DNA of 15,285 nt from CAZPBC01 sp964584775. GTDB taxonomy: Bacteria > Chlamydiota > Chlamydiia > Chlamydiales > SLFE01. Within the stretch, counting starts at the first letter, position 1. Each line of letters begins with the position of its first letter. The stretch spans positions 1 to 15,285 of the forward strand of contig CAZPBC010000048.1 of assembly GCA_964584775.1 (NCBI GenBank). The letters are read 5' to 3'. Of the stretch, positions 1 to 6,524 are shown piece after piece. Below the pieces are notes generated by a model that worked only from the letters and a program-made list of their open reading frames with translations, was not told where the DNA came from and did no database searches. A program made the translations under genes and the position numbers.

Positions 1-732
1 TACAAGAGGACTAAGTGATTCAGACTCTACCTTAAAATTTTTTAAACCAGATAGATCAAGCCCCATGCCTCCCAAAAAAATGGGTTTAGGAGGGCTTCTC
101 CTCTCAGTGTGTCCTGTCACTACTCCATCTGCAGGTGAGAGTGCAGATTTAGATGAAGAAGGCCCAATCGGAAACGCTTGTGCAAAGTCAGTGCTTTCTG
201 CAGGTAAAGGCAATTCCGTAGGAACTCGTGGATGCAGGTGCACTTCATGGCCCTCTGCCGTGCGCTTAATTGAAAACGTCCTTCCGGTATAGGGTCCACA
301 CTCAGCTTTGACACGAGGACCCTCCAAGTAGGGAACTTGCAGACTTCGAAACTCGTCTTCTGACAAAAGGACTGTCACTCCCTCTTGAAGTCGAGGAGCT
401 CCCCTCTCAGCAATCTTGGCTTCGCTTTCTCGAAGAGGCTCTTCAAGAGTCACTCTTCCGATTCTGTCTGTCAAATCAATGGTATGCAAGGGCCGTTCGC
501 GCCATGAACTCACCTGATGGCAAGCAACGAAATCTACTCGCGTGACCAAGTAATTGCTTCCTCTGCGCATCACGCAGAATCTATCCAAAAATAGGGTAGA
601 GTTAAAAAGGTGAGCACGCGTCTTACGAAGGGGATATGGCTCAGAGCAACCCCTGAAATGAGCGAGTTTTAGGGATTGGAAGAGCTCTTCTCCCATCAAG
701 TAAGTTGTTGTCGGATCTAAGTATATAGTCAT
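1..732 (-). CDS. Hypothetical protein, C-terminus cut off by the window edge
   Basis: An open frame of 244 codons starts with ATG at 732 and runs without a stop to base 1, so the 3' end lies outside the window. I do not recognise the family. Residues 1-170 look globular and beta-rich, with several Cys (29, 53, 71, 145) and alternating charged and hydrophobic stretches. Residues 170-220 are rich in Pro, Ser and Ala and look like a flexible linker. A short Gly/Leu-rich patch (FLGGMGLDLSGL, 219-230) follows. There is no signal peptide or membrane segment. No clear Shine-Dalgarno precedes the ATG, but an extended -10-like box lies about 30 bases upstream. It follows pgsA in the same direction after a 73-base AT-rich gap. 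A secreted effector is possible (inference from linker composition and lack of homology only). The frame is certain, the function unknown. Confidence 0.75.
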   Translation of the reverse strand, partial: MTIYLDPTTTYLMGEELFQSLKLAHFRGCSEPYPLRKTRAHLFNSTLFLDRFCVMRRGSNYLVTRVDFVACHQVSSWRERPLHTIDLTDRIGRVTLEEPLRESEAKIAERGAPRLQEGVTVLLSEDEFRSLQVPYLEGPRVKAECGPYTGRTFSIKRTAEGHEVHLHPRVPTELPLPAESTDFAQAFPIGPSSSKSALSPADGVVTGHTERRSPPKPIFLGGMGLDLSGLKNFKVESESLSPLV

Positions 733-762
733 AAAATATAATAAATTACTAAATATAAGTAT

Positions 763-771
763 TTTATACCA
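763..771 (-). promoter_or_regulatory. Possible extended -10 promoter for the left-edge gene
   Basis: Read on the minus strand, the bases are TGGTATAAA, a TG-N plus TATAAA extended -10 element in a very AT-rich 73-base gap after pgsA. No convincing -35 box is seen at 16-18 bases upstream. The position would give a leader of roughly 25 bases before the ATG at 732. The call rests on the -10 resemblance alone. Confidence 0.3.
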
Positions 772-805
772 CAACCGAGTTAATTAAAAGGGAAGGCTAG
801 AGTTT

Positions 806-1306
806 TTAGACAGGAAGCAGGTTAGAGAAGAGGAGCTCAAGCAAAGCGAAGCCTCCAAGGGCGATGAAGGCAAAGTAGAGAGGGACGGGAATAGGGATTC
901 CTGCAGTGAGGAGGAAGAGGATGGTGAGCTGGAGGACGGTGGTGACCTTCCCACACCAGATGGCTTGGAACTTGACCTGGGTGATCAGTCCACGGAGGCC
1001 AATCCAAAGAGCGAAGAGAAGGATGGCAAAGTCTCTGCAAAAGAGCGCCATCACCTGCCAAAACTCTATTTTTCCTTCAACAAAGAGGAGAGTGACCGCA
1101 AAGATCACAAAAAAGCGGTCCGCTAGAGGGTCGATGATCACACCACTCTTGCTGGTCCAGCTGTAGCGTCTTGCGAGATAGCCATCGAGGCCATCCGTCA
1201 TCAGAGCCATCAGAATCCAAAAGAGACGCATCGTCGACCCCGCCTGCCAAAAAAGCAGGGCTAGAGGAATGCGGGTCAAAGAGATAAGATTCGGCAATGT
1301 GATCAT
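806..1306 (-). CDS. pgsA: CDP-diacylglycerol--glycerol-3-phosphate 3-phosphatidyltransferase (PgsA type)
   Basis: This 166-residue membrane enzyme belongs to the CDP-alcohol phosphatidyltransferase family, which in PgsA transfers a phosphatidyl group from CDP-diacylglycerol to glycerol-3-phosphate, the committed step to phosphatidylglycerol. The family signature D-G-x2-A-R-x8-G-x3-D-x3-D is complete: D41, G42, A45, R46, G55, D59 and D63, with an extra D at 38. The N-terminus ITLPNLISLTRI matches the usual PgsA opening (N-x-(I/L)-(T/S)-x-x-R). About five hydrophobic segments follow. Length is slightly below the usual 180-200. The start is ATG at 1306, 24 bases after the gltX stop, with only a weak GUGAG-like ribosome site, which suggests coupling to gltX. 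Other substrates (such as inositol or serine) cannot be excluded from the motif alone, but the N-terminus favours PgsA. Confidence 0.85.
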   Translation of the reverse strand: MITLPNLISLTRIPLALLFWQAGSTMRLFWILMALMTDGLDGYLARRYSWTSKSGVIIDPLADRFFVIFAVTLLFVEGKIEFWQVMALFCRDFAILLFALWIGLRGLITQVKFQAIWCGKVTTVLQLTILFLLTAGIPIPVPLYFAFIALGGFALLELLFSNLLPV

Positions 1307-1330
1307 ACGCTCACTTTATACAAACAGGAA

Positions 1331-2842
1331 TTAGTTTGTGACCAGTAGAAACTCCGAACAAGTTTTTTCTGCCCATTTTTTCTGTAAATCTTTCATTTTT
1401 TTCTGCGAGAGGCCCCCGAGGAACTGGATCGCTCCTAAGAAGCGCGCTCTCGTCCGGTCTTTACCCAAGAGATCGACTGAATCAAAGAGAGGGGCTCCTT
1501 GACGCTTTGCCATGAGAGAGGCAAAGAGCAGGGGCATCACCACCTTCTTATGATTTACACCAAAGGCTTCCGCAACGGTTCTCGATCCCTGGTTGACTCC
1601 TGAACTGTTCCAGGCCTCATTTTCATCGAGCTGGAGGATCATCGCCTGCAGGATGAGGGCGCACTGCTCGTTCGTCAGACTTTTCACCTGAAAGAGCTCC
1701 TCGCGGTAAGGGAGGTTGTTGATGAACAGAAAATCCATCAGCTCCATGAACTCACCGAACGTTTTAATCCGCGAGTGAACAAGCGGCATCATCTTCTGCA
1801 TCGCCTCGTCGTTAAAGCTCCATGCTTTGAGACGGTCCCAGAGTTGCTCAACTGGAATGTGGTTTTGGATGTACTGCTGGTTGATCCAGTCAAGCTTGCG
1901 GACATCAAAGACCGCGCCAGAGACACCAATCCGTTTTGGATCGAACTCTTTGATGATCTCCTCAAGACTATAAATTTCCCGGTCGCCCACCATGCTATAG
2001 CCCATGAGCGTCATAAAGTTGACAAAGGCTTCGGGCAGGTAGCCGCTATCGCGGTAGAAAAAGATGGAAGTGGGGTTCTTGCGTTTTGACAGCTTTTTCC
2101 CATCCACACCGAGAAGAAGGGGCATGTGTAAGAAGGTGGGAGCCTCCCAGCCAAACGCCTCGTAAAGGAAGAGGTGTTTCGGCGTTGAACTGATCCACTC
2201 ATCCCCCCGAATCACATGGGTGATCCCCATCAAATGGTCATCGACCACATTCGCAAAGTGGTAGGTTGGGAACCCGTCAGATTTCATGAGAACTTGGTCG
2301 TCGACGTCTGCCCAAGGAGTAGTAATCCGCCCTTTAATCGCATCCTCAATCACGCACTCTCCTTTTAAAGGAGTTTTCATACGGATCACAGCCGCGCGTC
2401 CCTCTTTTTCAAAGGCTTCGATCTCCTGCTCAGAGAGGTTACGGCAGCGGCGGTCGTAGCCACCTCGTCCTCCCAGCTTGGCTTGGACCGCGCGGCGCTC
2501 AGCGAGCTCTTCTGCCGTGCAGTAACACTTGTACGCTTTCCCCTGTTCTAAAAGGGAGTCCGCTTCCTTCTTATACAGGTGTAGACGCTCCGATTGGCGG
2601 TAGGGCCCGTGGCTACCTCCCACATCAGGTCCTTCATCCCAGCGGATGCCGCACCAGTGGAGGGCTTTGTAAATATTCTCTTCATACTCAGGGCGCGAGC
2701 GCGATTGGTCGGTGTCTTCGATCCGAAGAACAAACTGACCTCCATGAGCACGTGCAAATATTTCATTGAAAAGGGCCATGTAGGCTGTTCCTACATGGGG
2801 GTCGCCAGTCGGCGAAGGAGCTATACGGACACGAACAGACAT
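1331..2842 (-). CDS. gltX: Glutamyl-tRNA synthetase
   Basis: A class I aminoacyl-tRNA synthetase that charges tRNA-Glu and, in bacteria lacking GlnRS, probably also tRNA-Gln for later amidation by GatCAB (known for chlamydiae, inferred here). The N-terminus RIAPSPTGDPHVGTA carries the HIGH-type motif (H16-V-G-T19), and the second signature KLSKR is at 250-254. C106, C108, Y129 and C133 form the CYC...YxxxC pattern of the zinc-binding insert. IRGDEW and HVIRG blocks are typical of GluRS. Length (503) is normal for chlamydial GltX. The frame extends four codons upstream to a GTG at 2854, but the ATG at 2842 is chosen because AAGGTG lies nine bases upstream of it, while the GTG has no ribosome site. 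It lies 46 bases after tsp and 24 before pgsA, all in one direction. Confidence 0.97.
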   Translation of the reverse strand: MSVRVRIAPSPTGDPHVGTAYMALFNEIFARAHGGQFVLRIEDTDQSRSRPEYEENIYKALHWCGIRWDEGPDVGGSHGPYRQSERLHLYKKEADSLLEQGKAYKCYCTAEELAERRAVQAKLGGRGGYDRRCRNLSEQEIEAFEKEGRAAVIRMKTPLKGECVIEDAIKGRITTPWADVDDQVLMKSDGFPTYHFANVVDDHLMGITHVIRGDEWISSTPKHLFLYEAFGWEAPTFLHMPLLLGVDGKKLSKRKNPTSIFFYRDSGYLPEAFVNFMTLMGYSMVGDREIYSLEEIIKEFDPKRIGVSGAVFDVRKLDWINQQYIQNHIPVEQLWDRLKAWSFNDEAMQKMMPLVHSRIKTFGEFMELMDFLFINNLPYREELFQVKSLTNEQCALILQAMILQLDENEAWNSSGVNQGSRTVAEAFGVNHKKVVMPLLFASLMAKRQGAPLFDSVDLLGKDRTRARFLGAIQFLGGLSQKKMKDLQKKWAEKTCSEFLLVTN

Positions 2843-2851
2843 TCTAGAATT

Positions 2852-2857
2852 CACCTT
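2852..2857 (-). promoter_or_regulatory. Ribosome binding site deciding the gltX start
   Basis: Minus-strand AAGGTG, nine bases before the ATG at 2842. It overlaps the alternative upstream GTG, so that GTG is unlikely to be the start. Confidence 0.6.
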
Positions 2858-2888
2858 GTTGAATAAGGAGACATTCTACACGAACTGG

Positions 2889-4877
2889 CTAGTTTCCCGC
2901 CATAGAAGCGGACTCCTTCTCACTGGATTCAAGGATTTTAAGCTTCTTGAGGACGATCAGGTCGCGCATGACGTTCATCCCTTCCGTCAGCTGGAAGTCA
3001 GGGTGGACTCGGTCTTCTTTAGGCTCCTCATCTAGAGGGACTTCTTTCTTCTTCAGCTCTTCGAGCATCGCCTGGTATGCCTTGCTATTCTCGACCCGTT
3101 TTTCAGAATTCGCACGTAGAGTCGGGATGAGAGGGAGGAGCTCTTCAGACCTCTGCTGCAAATTATATTTATAAAGCGAAGAGATCTTCGAGCGCTGGAA
3201 ATAAGGAAGGTCAGAGAGATCGTCATCAAAATTAGGAGCGATCGAATCGGTTTCAAGAGGATATTTGGCAAATTTTTCACCAATCTCGATCTCAGAATAG
3301 GGGCCGGGAACGACGATATCGGACTGAACGCCCACTAACTGAGGACTTTTCCCTGAAACGGTGTAGTAACGACCGCGTGTCACCTTATACTCCCCTTCCG
3401 GGTTCACATTCCCTTGCCCACCAGCGTTGAGGGTGAAGGTTTGGAAAGAGCCTTTCCCAAAGCTGTGATCATCACCAATCACCAAAGCACGTCCATAGTC
3501 TTGAAGTGTCTGCGCCACGATCTCAGAAGCAGAGGCGCTCGCGCGGTTGATCAGGACCACGAGTGGGCCATTCCAGACGGTGCGTCCATCAATATCACGT
3601 AAGTGTTGAACTTTCCCCTCTTCGTCTTTAATCGAGACCACCACACCTTTGGTGATAAAGAGGCCAGCGACCGCGACAGCCTGAGAGAGCATTCCCCCGG
3701 AGTTGCTGCGCAGGTCTAAAACCACCCCTAACACTTTATGCTCTTCTTTGAGCTTACTCAGTTGGTTGGCAAGGTCTGTGGCCGAAGAGAACTCAGGATC
3801 TTGGTAGAAAGAAAAGAGGCGGAGATAGGCAATCACACCATCGCCAAAGGGCTCATACCCCACTTCATAGCGGGTCTCTTTGAGAACCACTTCCCCGCGG
3901 AGGATCGTCACATCAAGCGTTTGCTCAAGAGTCATGTCATCGTCTTTCTTCTCGCGGATCACTGTTAAAACAACAGGGGTGTCTTCTTCTCCACGGATGA
4001 GGTTGACCGCATCGGTGATGTTCATCCCAACGACCGGTTCGCCGTTCACTGCAATGATCAAATCATCGACCTTGAGCTCCCCACTCCGCTCGGCAGGCCC
4101 CCCTTCCACAATTTTAATCACACGGAAGCCATTGATATCATCGCGGAGTGCGGCACCAATACCAAAGAGGCGCTGCTGGACATTGATCAAAAATTGCTCC
4201 GCTTCATCTGGAGTAAAGTAAACAGTATGAGAGTCTAGTGAAGAGGCAAAAGACTTTAACACCTTTGCAAGGAGGACTTTCTCACGCTTTTCACAGTCGG
4301 TGGTCAAGAGCTCTTCTTCGTGCTGGCGGCGGATTTTGTCGATGCGTTTGAGGGATTTTTCCTGTAGCTCATCATTCAAACGCTTAGCTGCTTGGAGCTG
4401 GAGCGCCTTCACCTCCATGATACGCGTCTGGAGCTCTCCTTCATCCTTCGCCCACTTGAGATCCTTAAACTTGGTCGAGTCGACTTTTGTCGGAAGAGCG
4501 TCTAAATCGATCGACTGCTCAATACGGTCGCGGCGCTCGATCGCCTTGACCATCGCTTGATGGATCTGGAAAAAGTTTGAGAAATCTTGCTGCTCGTACC
4601 CTTGCTCTGTGGAAACGATGAGCTGCTCGCTCGGCTCCAGCCATTCATGGATATCGCTCTCAACAAAGTAAGTCTTTGTCGGATCGAGCTCCTCGATAAA
4701 ATTGACAAAAGCGCGTTGGATCAGGGTGGGATTCACCTTCTTTTGAGAAGCGTGAACGCTCATGATCTCATCGATCTTCTCCTTCGTCGTGGAGGGATCA
4801 ATCGCCGGAGATCTTGCCTCTGTAGGGAGCTGGAAAGTGGCAACAGTGAGTAGTAGGGTCCAGAGAATGCGTTTCAT
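2889..4877 (-). CDS. tsp: Tail-specific (carboxy-terminal processing) protease, Tsp/CT441 family
   Basis: An exported serine protease of peptidase family S41A that degrades or trims proteins from the C-terminus with a Ser/Lys dyad. From the chosen ATG (662 residues), the order is signal peptide (1-21, MKRILWTLLLTVATF then a TEA-type cleavage site), helical N-terminal domain (25-230), PDZ domain (about 239-308), S41 core (about 325-525) and the long C-terminal domain typical of the E. coli Prc/CT441 branch. The SASASE motif gives catalytic Ser449, and FGKGS gives Lys475. The 26-residue gap equals that of Chlamydia CT441. The longest frame adds 15 residues, but the start at 4877 puts the signal peptide at the N-terminus and has GAGGTG three bases upstream. 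Tsp-like proteases act in the periplasm. CT441 has been proposed to act on host proteins too, which cannot be judged here. gltX follows directly. Confidence 0.95.
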   Translation of the reverse strand: MKRILWTLLLTVATFQLPTEARSPAIDPSTTKEKIDEIMSVHASQKKVNPTLIQRAFVNFIEELDPTKTYFVESDIHEWLEPSEQLIVSTEQGYEQQDFSNFFQIHQAMVKAIERRDRIEQSIDLDALPTKVDSTKFKDLKWAKDEGELQTRIMEVKALQLQAAKRLNDELQEKSLKRIDKIRRQHEEELLTTDCEKREKVLLAKVLKSFASSLDSHTVYFTPDEAEQFLINVQQRLFGIGAALRDDINGFRVIKIVEGGPAERSGELKVDDLIIAVNGEPVVGMNITDAVNLIRGEEDTPVVLTVIREKKDDDMTLEQTLDVTILRGEVVLKETRYEVGYEPFGDGVIAYLRLFSFYQDPEFSSATDLANQLSKLKEEHKVLGVVLDLRSNSGGMLSQAVAVAGLFITKGVVVSIKDEEGKVQHLRDIDGRTVWNGPLVVLINRASASASEIVAQTLQDYGRALVIGDDHSFGKGSFQTFTLNAGGQGNVNPEGEYKVTRGRYYTVSGKSPQLVGVQSDIVVPGPYSEIEIGEKFAKYPLETDSIAPNFDDDLSDLPYFQRSKISSLYKYNLQQRSEELLPLIPTLRANSEKRVENSKAYQAMLEELKKKEVPLDEEPKEDRVHPDFQLTEGMNVMRDLIVLKKLKILESSEKESASMAGN

Positions 4878-4903
4878 GTTCACCTCACGGTTATGAGCAG
4901 TCA

Positions 4904-4932
4904 ATATTAAAAAATCCAACAATAAGAGTCAC
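4904..4932 (-). promoter_or_regulatory. Possible promoter for tsp
   Basis: On the minus strand, GTGACT and TAATAT are separated by 17 bases, about 26 bases upstream of the tsp ATG. The -35 box overlaps the last codons of the small membrane gene. Match quality is modest (four of six in each box), so tsp could equally be read through from upstream. Confidence 0.25.
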
Positions 4933-5141
4933 TTACGAAATGCCTTAATGAAAAAGATGATCGTGAATTTGATAGCAAAGAGCGCCACAAAGAGGCTCGA
5001 GCAAACAATCAACGCATAGGCAAGCTTATTAGCCCCAGTCGTTTCATCTCCATAAGTGATAAAAATGAACCCAAAGAGAAAGAGGGTGATGGCAATAATG
5101 AAAACATTCATTAAGTAGGAGACTGTACGTACCGGATCCAT
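4929..5141 (-). CDS. Small membrane protein with two transmembrane helices, unknown function
   Basis: A 70-residue protein beginning MDPVRTVSYLMN. It has two strongly hydrophobic segments, about residues 12-30 and 41-64, joined by a short polar turn (GDETTGANK), and it ends in the basic tail KAFRK. This predicts a hairpin in the inner membrane, with both ends probably cytoplasmic by the positive-inside rule. I do not recognise the family. The longer open frame upstream (to 5492) is rejected, because it runs through the divergent dehydrogenase gene and its extra residues are low-complexity Arg/Ser. ATG at 5141 has AGAAGG close upstream. The gene ends 51 bases before tsp in the same direction, so the two may be cotranscribed, but a functional link to the protease is only a guess. 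Confidence 0.7.
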   Translation of the reverse strand: MDPVRTVSYLMNVFIIAITLFLFGFIFITYGDETTGANKLAYALIVCSSLFVALFAIKFTIIFFIKAFRK

Positions 5142-5182
5142 GGGCCTTCTTTTAAAAGATTCACCTACATATTGTAAAGAGT

Positions 5183-6502
5183 ATGAACAAACTGGTGAGT
5201 CCCACAACCAATGAGACGCTCGCTGAGTTAGACGCAATCGACTCAGAAGGAATCCACCAAGCCATTGAGGAGGCAAGCGCCTCCTTTCAAAAGTGGAAGC
5301 ACTCCTCCCGGGAAGAGAGGATCGCCCTCTTCCTGAAAGTCGCAGAGGGCCTACGCAACCAAAAAGAGAGCCTCGCTCGAACGATGGCACTCGAGATGGG
5401 AAAAACCTTACGAGACGGGCTGGCCGAGGTGGAGTACGCCGCGAGCTACTTCGACTGGTTTGCTGGACCCGCTGGAGAGATCCCCACCTCATCCACCACC
5501 CTCCCCACAGGAAAGACCCTCACCTATCTGAAGGAGCCGGTCGGTGTCGTTGGCATCATCACCCCCTGGAACTTTCCCCTCGCGATGGCTGCTCGGAAAA
5601 TTGCCGCCGCACTCGCTGCAGGTTGTCCCCTTCTTTGGAAACCCTCTCCCGAATGCCCTTTGAGTGCCCTTGCTCTTGCCGAGCTGTGCGAGGGACTTGT
5701 CCAAGTCCTCATCGGCGATGAAAAACTCATCGGCAAAGAGCTCCTTGCATCGGACACCGTCCGAAAAATCTCCTTCACGGGATCCACCGACGTCGGCATC
5801 TACCTCTACCAGGCCTCTGCCCCAACCCTAAAAAAACTCACCCTCGAACTCGGTGGCCATGCCCCCCTCCTTGTCTTTAACGACGCTGACCTCGAACAAG
5901 CGGTCACAGAGTCCCTCGCTGCAAAATTCCGCTCGAGCGGACAAACCTGCGTCAGCCCCAACCGCTTCCTTGTCCAAGGAGAGATCCTACCCCGCTACCG
6001 CGAACGTCTTCTTGAAGAGACAAAAAAACTCAAAGTCGGCTCCCCCCTCGATGCCGAAACAGACCTCACCGACACCCTCCACCCCTCTGTTCCTCCCAAA
6101 GTCCAAGCCCACATCCAAGATGCCGTCGAAAAAGGAGCCAAAACTCTCCTCAAAGGCGAGCACCCCTATGAACCCACTATCCTGGATGAAGTCCAGCCCC
6201 ACATGCGCATCTTCCACGAAGAAACTTTCGGCCCCGTCATCCCCCTCCTCTCTTTCAAAACCAAAGAAGAGGCAGTTCAACTAGCCAACGACACCCCCTA
6301 CGGCCTCGCTGCCTACCTTTTTACAAAAAAAGAAGTCGAGATCGCGCATGCCCTCGACTACGGTGTGATTGGAATCAATGATGGTAGACCCAGCAACGCC
6401 GCCCTCTCCTTCGGTGGCATCAAACACTCCGGCTTCGGCCGTGAAGGCGGGCCCGAAGGCATCGACGAGTACCTCGTCGCCAAAACGCTCTCTTCTAATT
6501 AG
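5183..6502 (+). CDS. gabD: NAD(P)-dependent aldehyde dehydrogenase, succinate-semialdehyde dehydrogenase-like
   Basis: A soluble aldehyde dehydrogenase of the SSADH/GabD branch, which oxidises succinic semialdehyde to succinate. Visible catalytic features are TPWNFP with oxyanion Asn130, cofactor Lys153 (WKPS), FTGSTDVG of the cofactor fold (198-205), general base Glu222 (LELGG) and nucleophile Cys256 (GQTC), 34 residues apart as expected. Arg138 and Arg250 stand where GabD binds the substrate carboxylate. EETFGP and the C-terminal FGGIKHSGFGREGG block complete the family pattern. At 439 residues it is about 40 shorter than E. coli GabD: it lacks the N-terminal hairpin, about six residues near 170 and a few near 285-310, all in frame with the active site intact. 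Its codons end in C unusually often, unlike its neighbours, which could mean transfer. A related aldehyde as substrate is possible. No strong ribosome site precedes the ATG. Confidence 0.88.
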   Translation: MNKLVSPTTNETLAELDAIDSEGIHQAIEEASASFQKWKHSSREERIALFLKVAEGLRNQKESLARTMALEMGKTLRDGLAEVEYAASYFDWFAGPAGEIPTSSTTLPTGKTLTYLKEPVGVVGIITPWNFPLAMAARKIAAALAAGCPLLWKPSPECPLSALALAELCEGLVQVLIGDEKLIGKELLASDTVRKISFTGSTDVGIYLYQASAPTLKKLTLELGGHAPLLVFNDADLEQAVTESLAAKFRSSGQTCVSPNRFLVQGEILPRYRERLLEETKKLKVGSPLDAETDLTDTLHPSVPPKVQAHIQDAVEKGAKTLLKGEHPYEPTILDEVQPHMRIFHEETFGPVIPLLSFKTKEEAVQLANDTPYGLAAYLFTKKEVEIAHALDYGVIGINDGRPSNAALSFGGIKHSGFGREGGPEGIDEYLVAKTLSSN

Positions 6503-6524
6503 CCTGGATATTGCATGAAGGCTA
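6500..6524. repeat. Inverted repeat spanning the two convergent stop codons
   Basis: TAGCCT and AGGCTA form a perfect six-base-pair stem with a 13-base loop. The first TAG is the dehydrogenase stop and the CTA on the other arm is the stop of the 1139-codon gene, so the two convergent genes end in the arms of one hairpin. There is no T-run in either direction, so at best it is a weak bidirectional terminator. Confidence 0.35.

Noticed and set aside
5142..5492. N-terminal extension of the small membrane gene to a 187-residue frame
   Set aside because: It lies opposite the start of the dehydrogenase gene, its residues are Arg/Ser-rich shadow sequence, and the ATG at 5141 begins a coherent two-helix protein.
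5293..5721. 142-codon open frame in another frame of the dehydrogenase
   Set aside because: Its Arg/His/Pro-rich composition is typical of an out-of-frame read of a GC-rich gene.
5690..5730. Possible frameshift in the dehydrogenase, where about six residues are missing relative to E. coli GabD
   Set aside because: The frame continues correctly on both sides (SALALAEL before and VRKISFTGS after), so it is an in-frame length difference, not a break.
5853..6284. 143-codon open frame on the plus strand inside the dehydrogenase
   Set aside because: It is a +1 shadow of the C-rich dehydrogenase codons (Ser/Pro/Lys-rich, no family pattern), while the main frame has all catalytic motifs.
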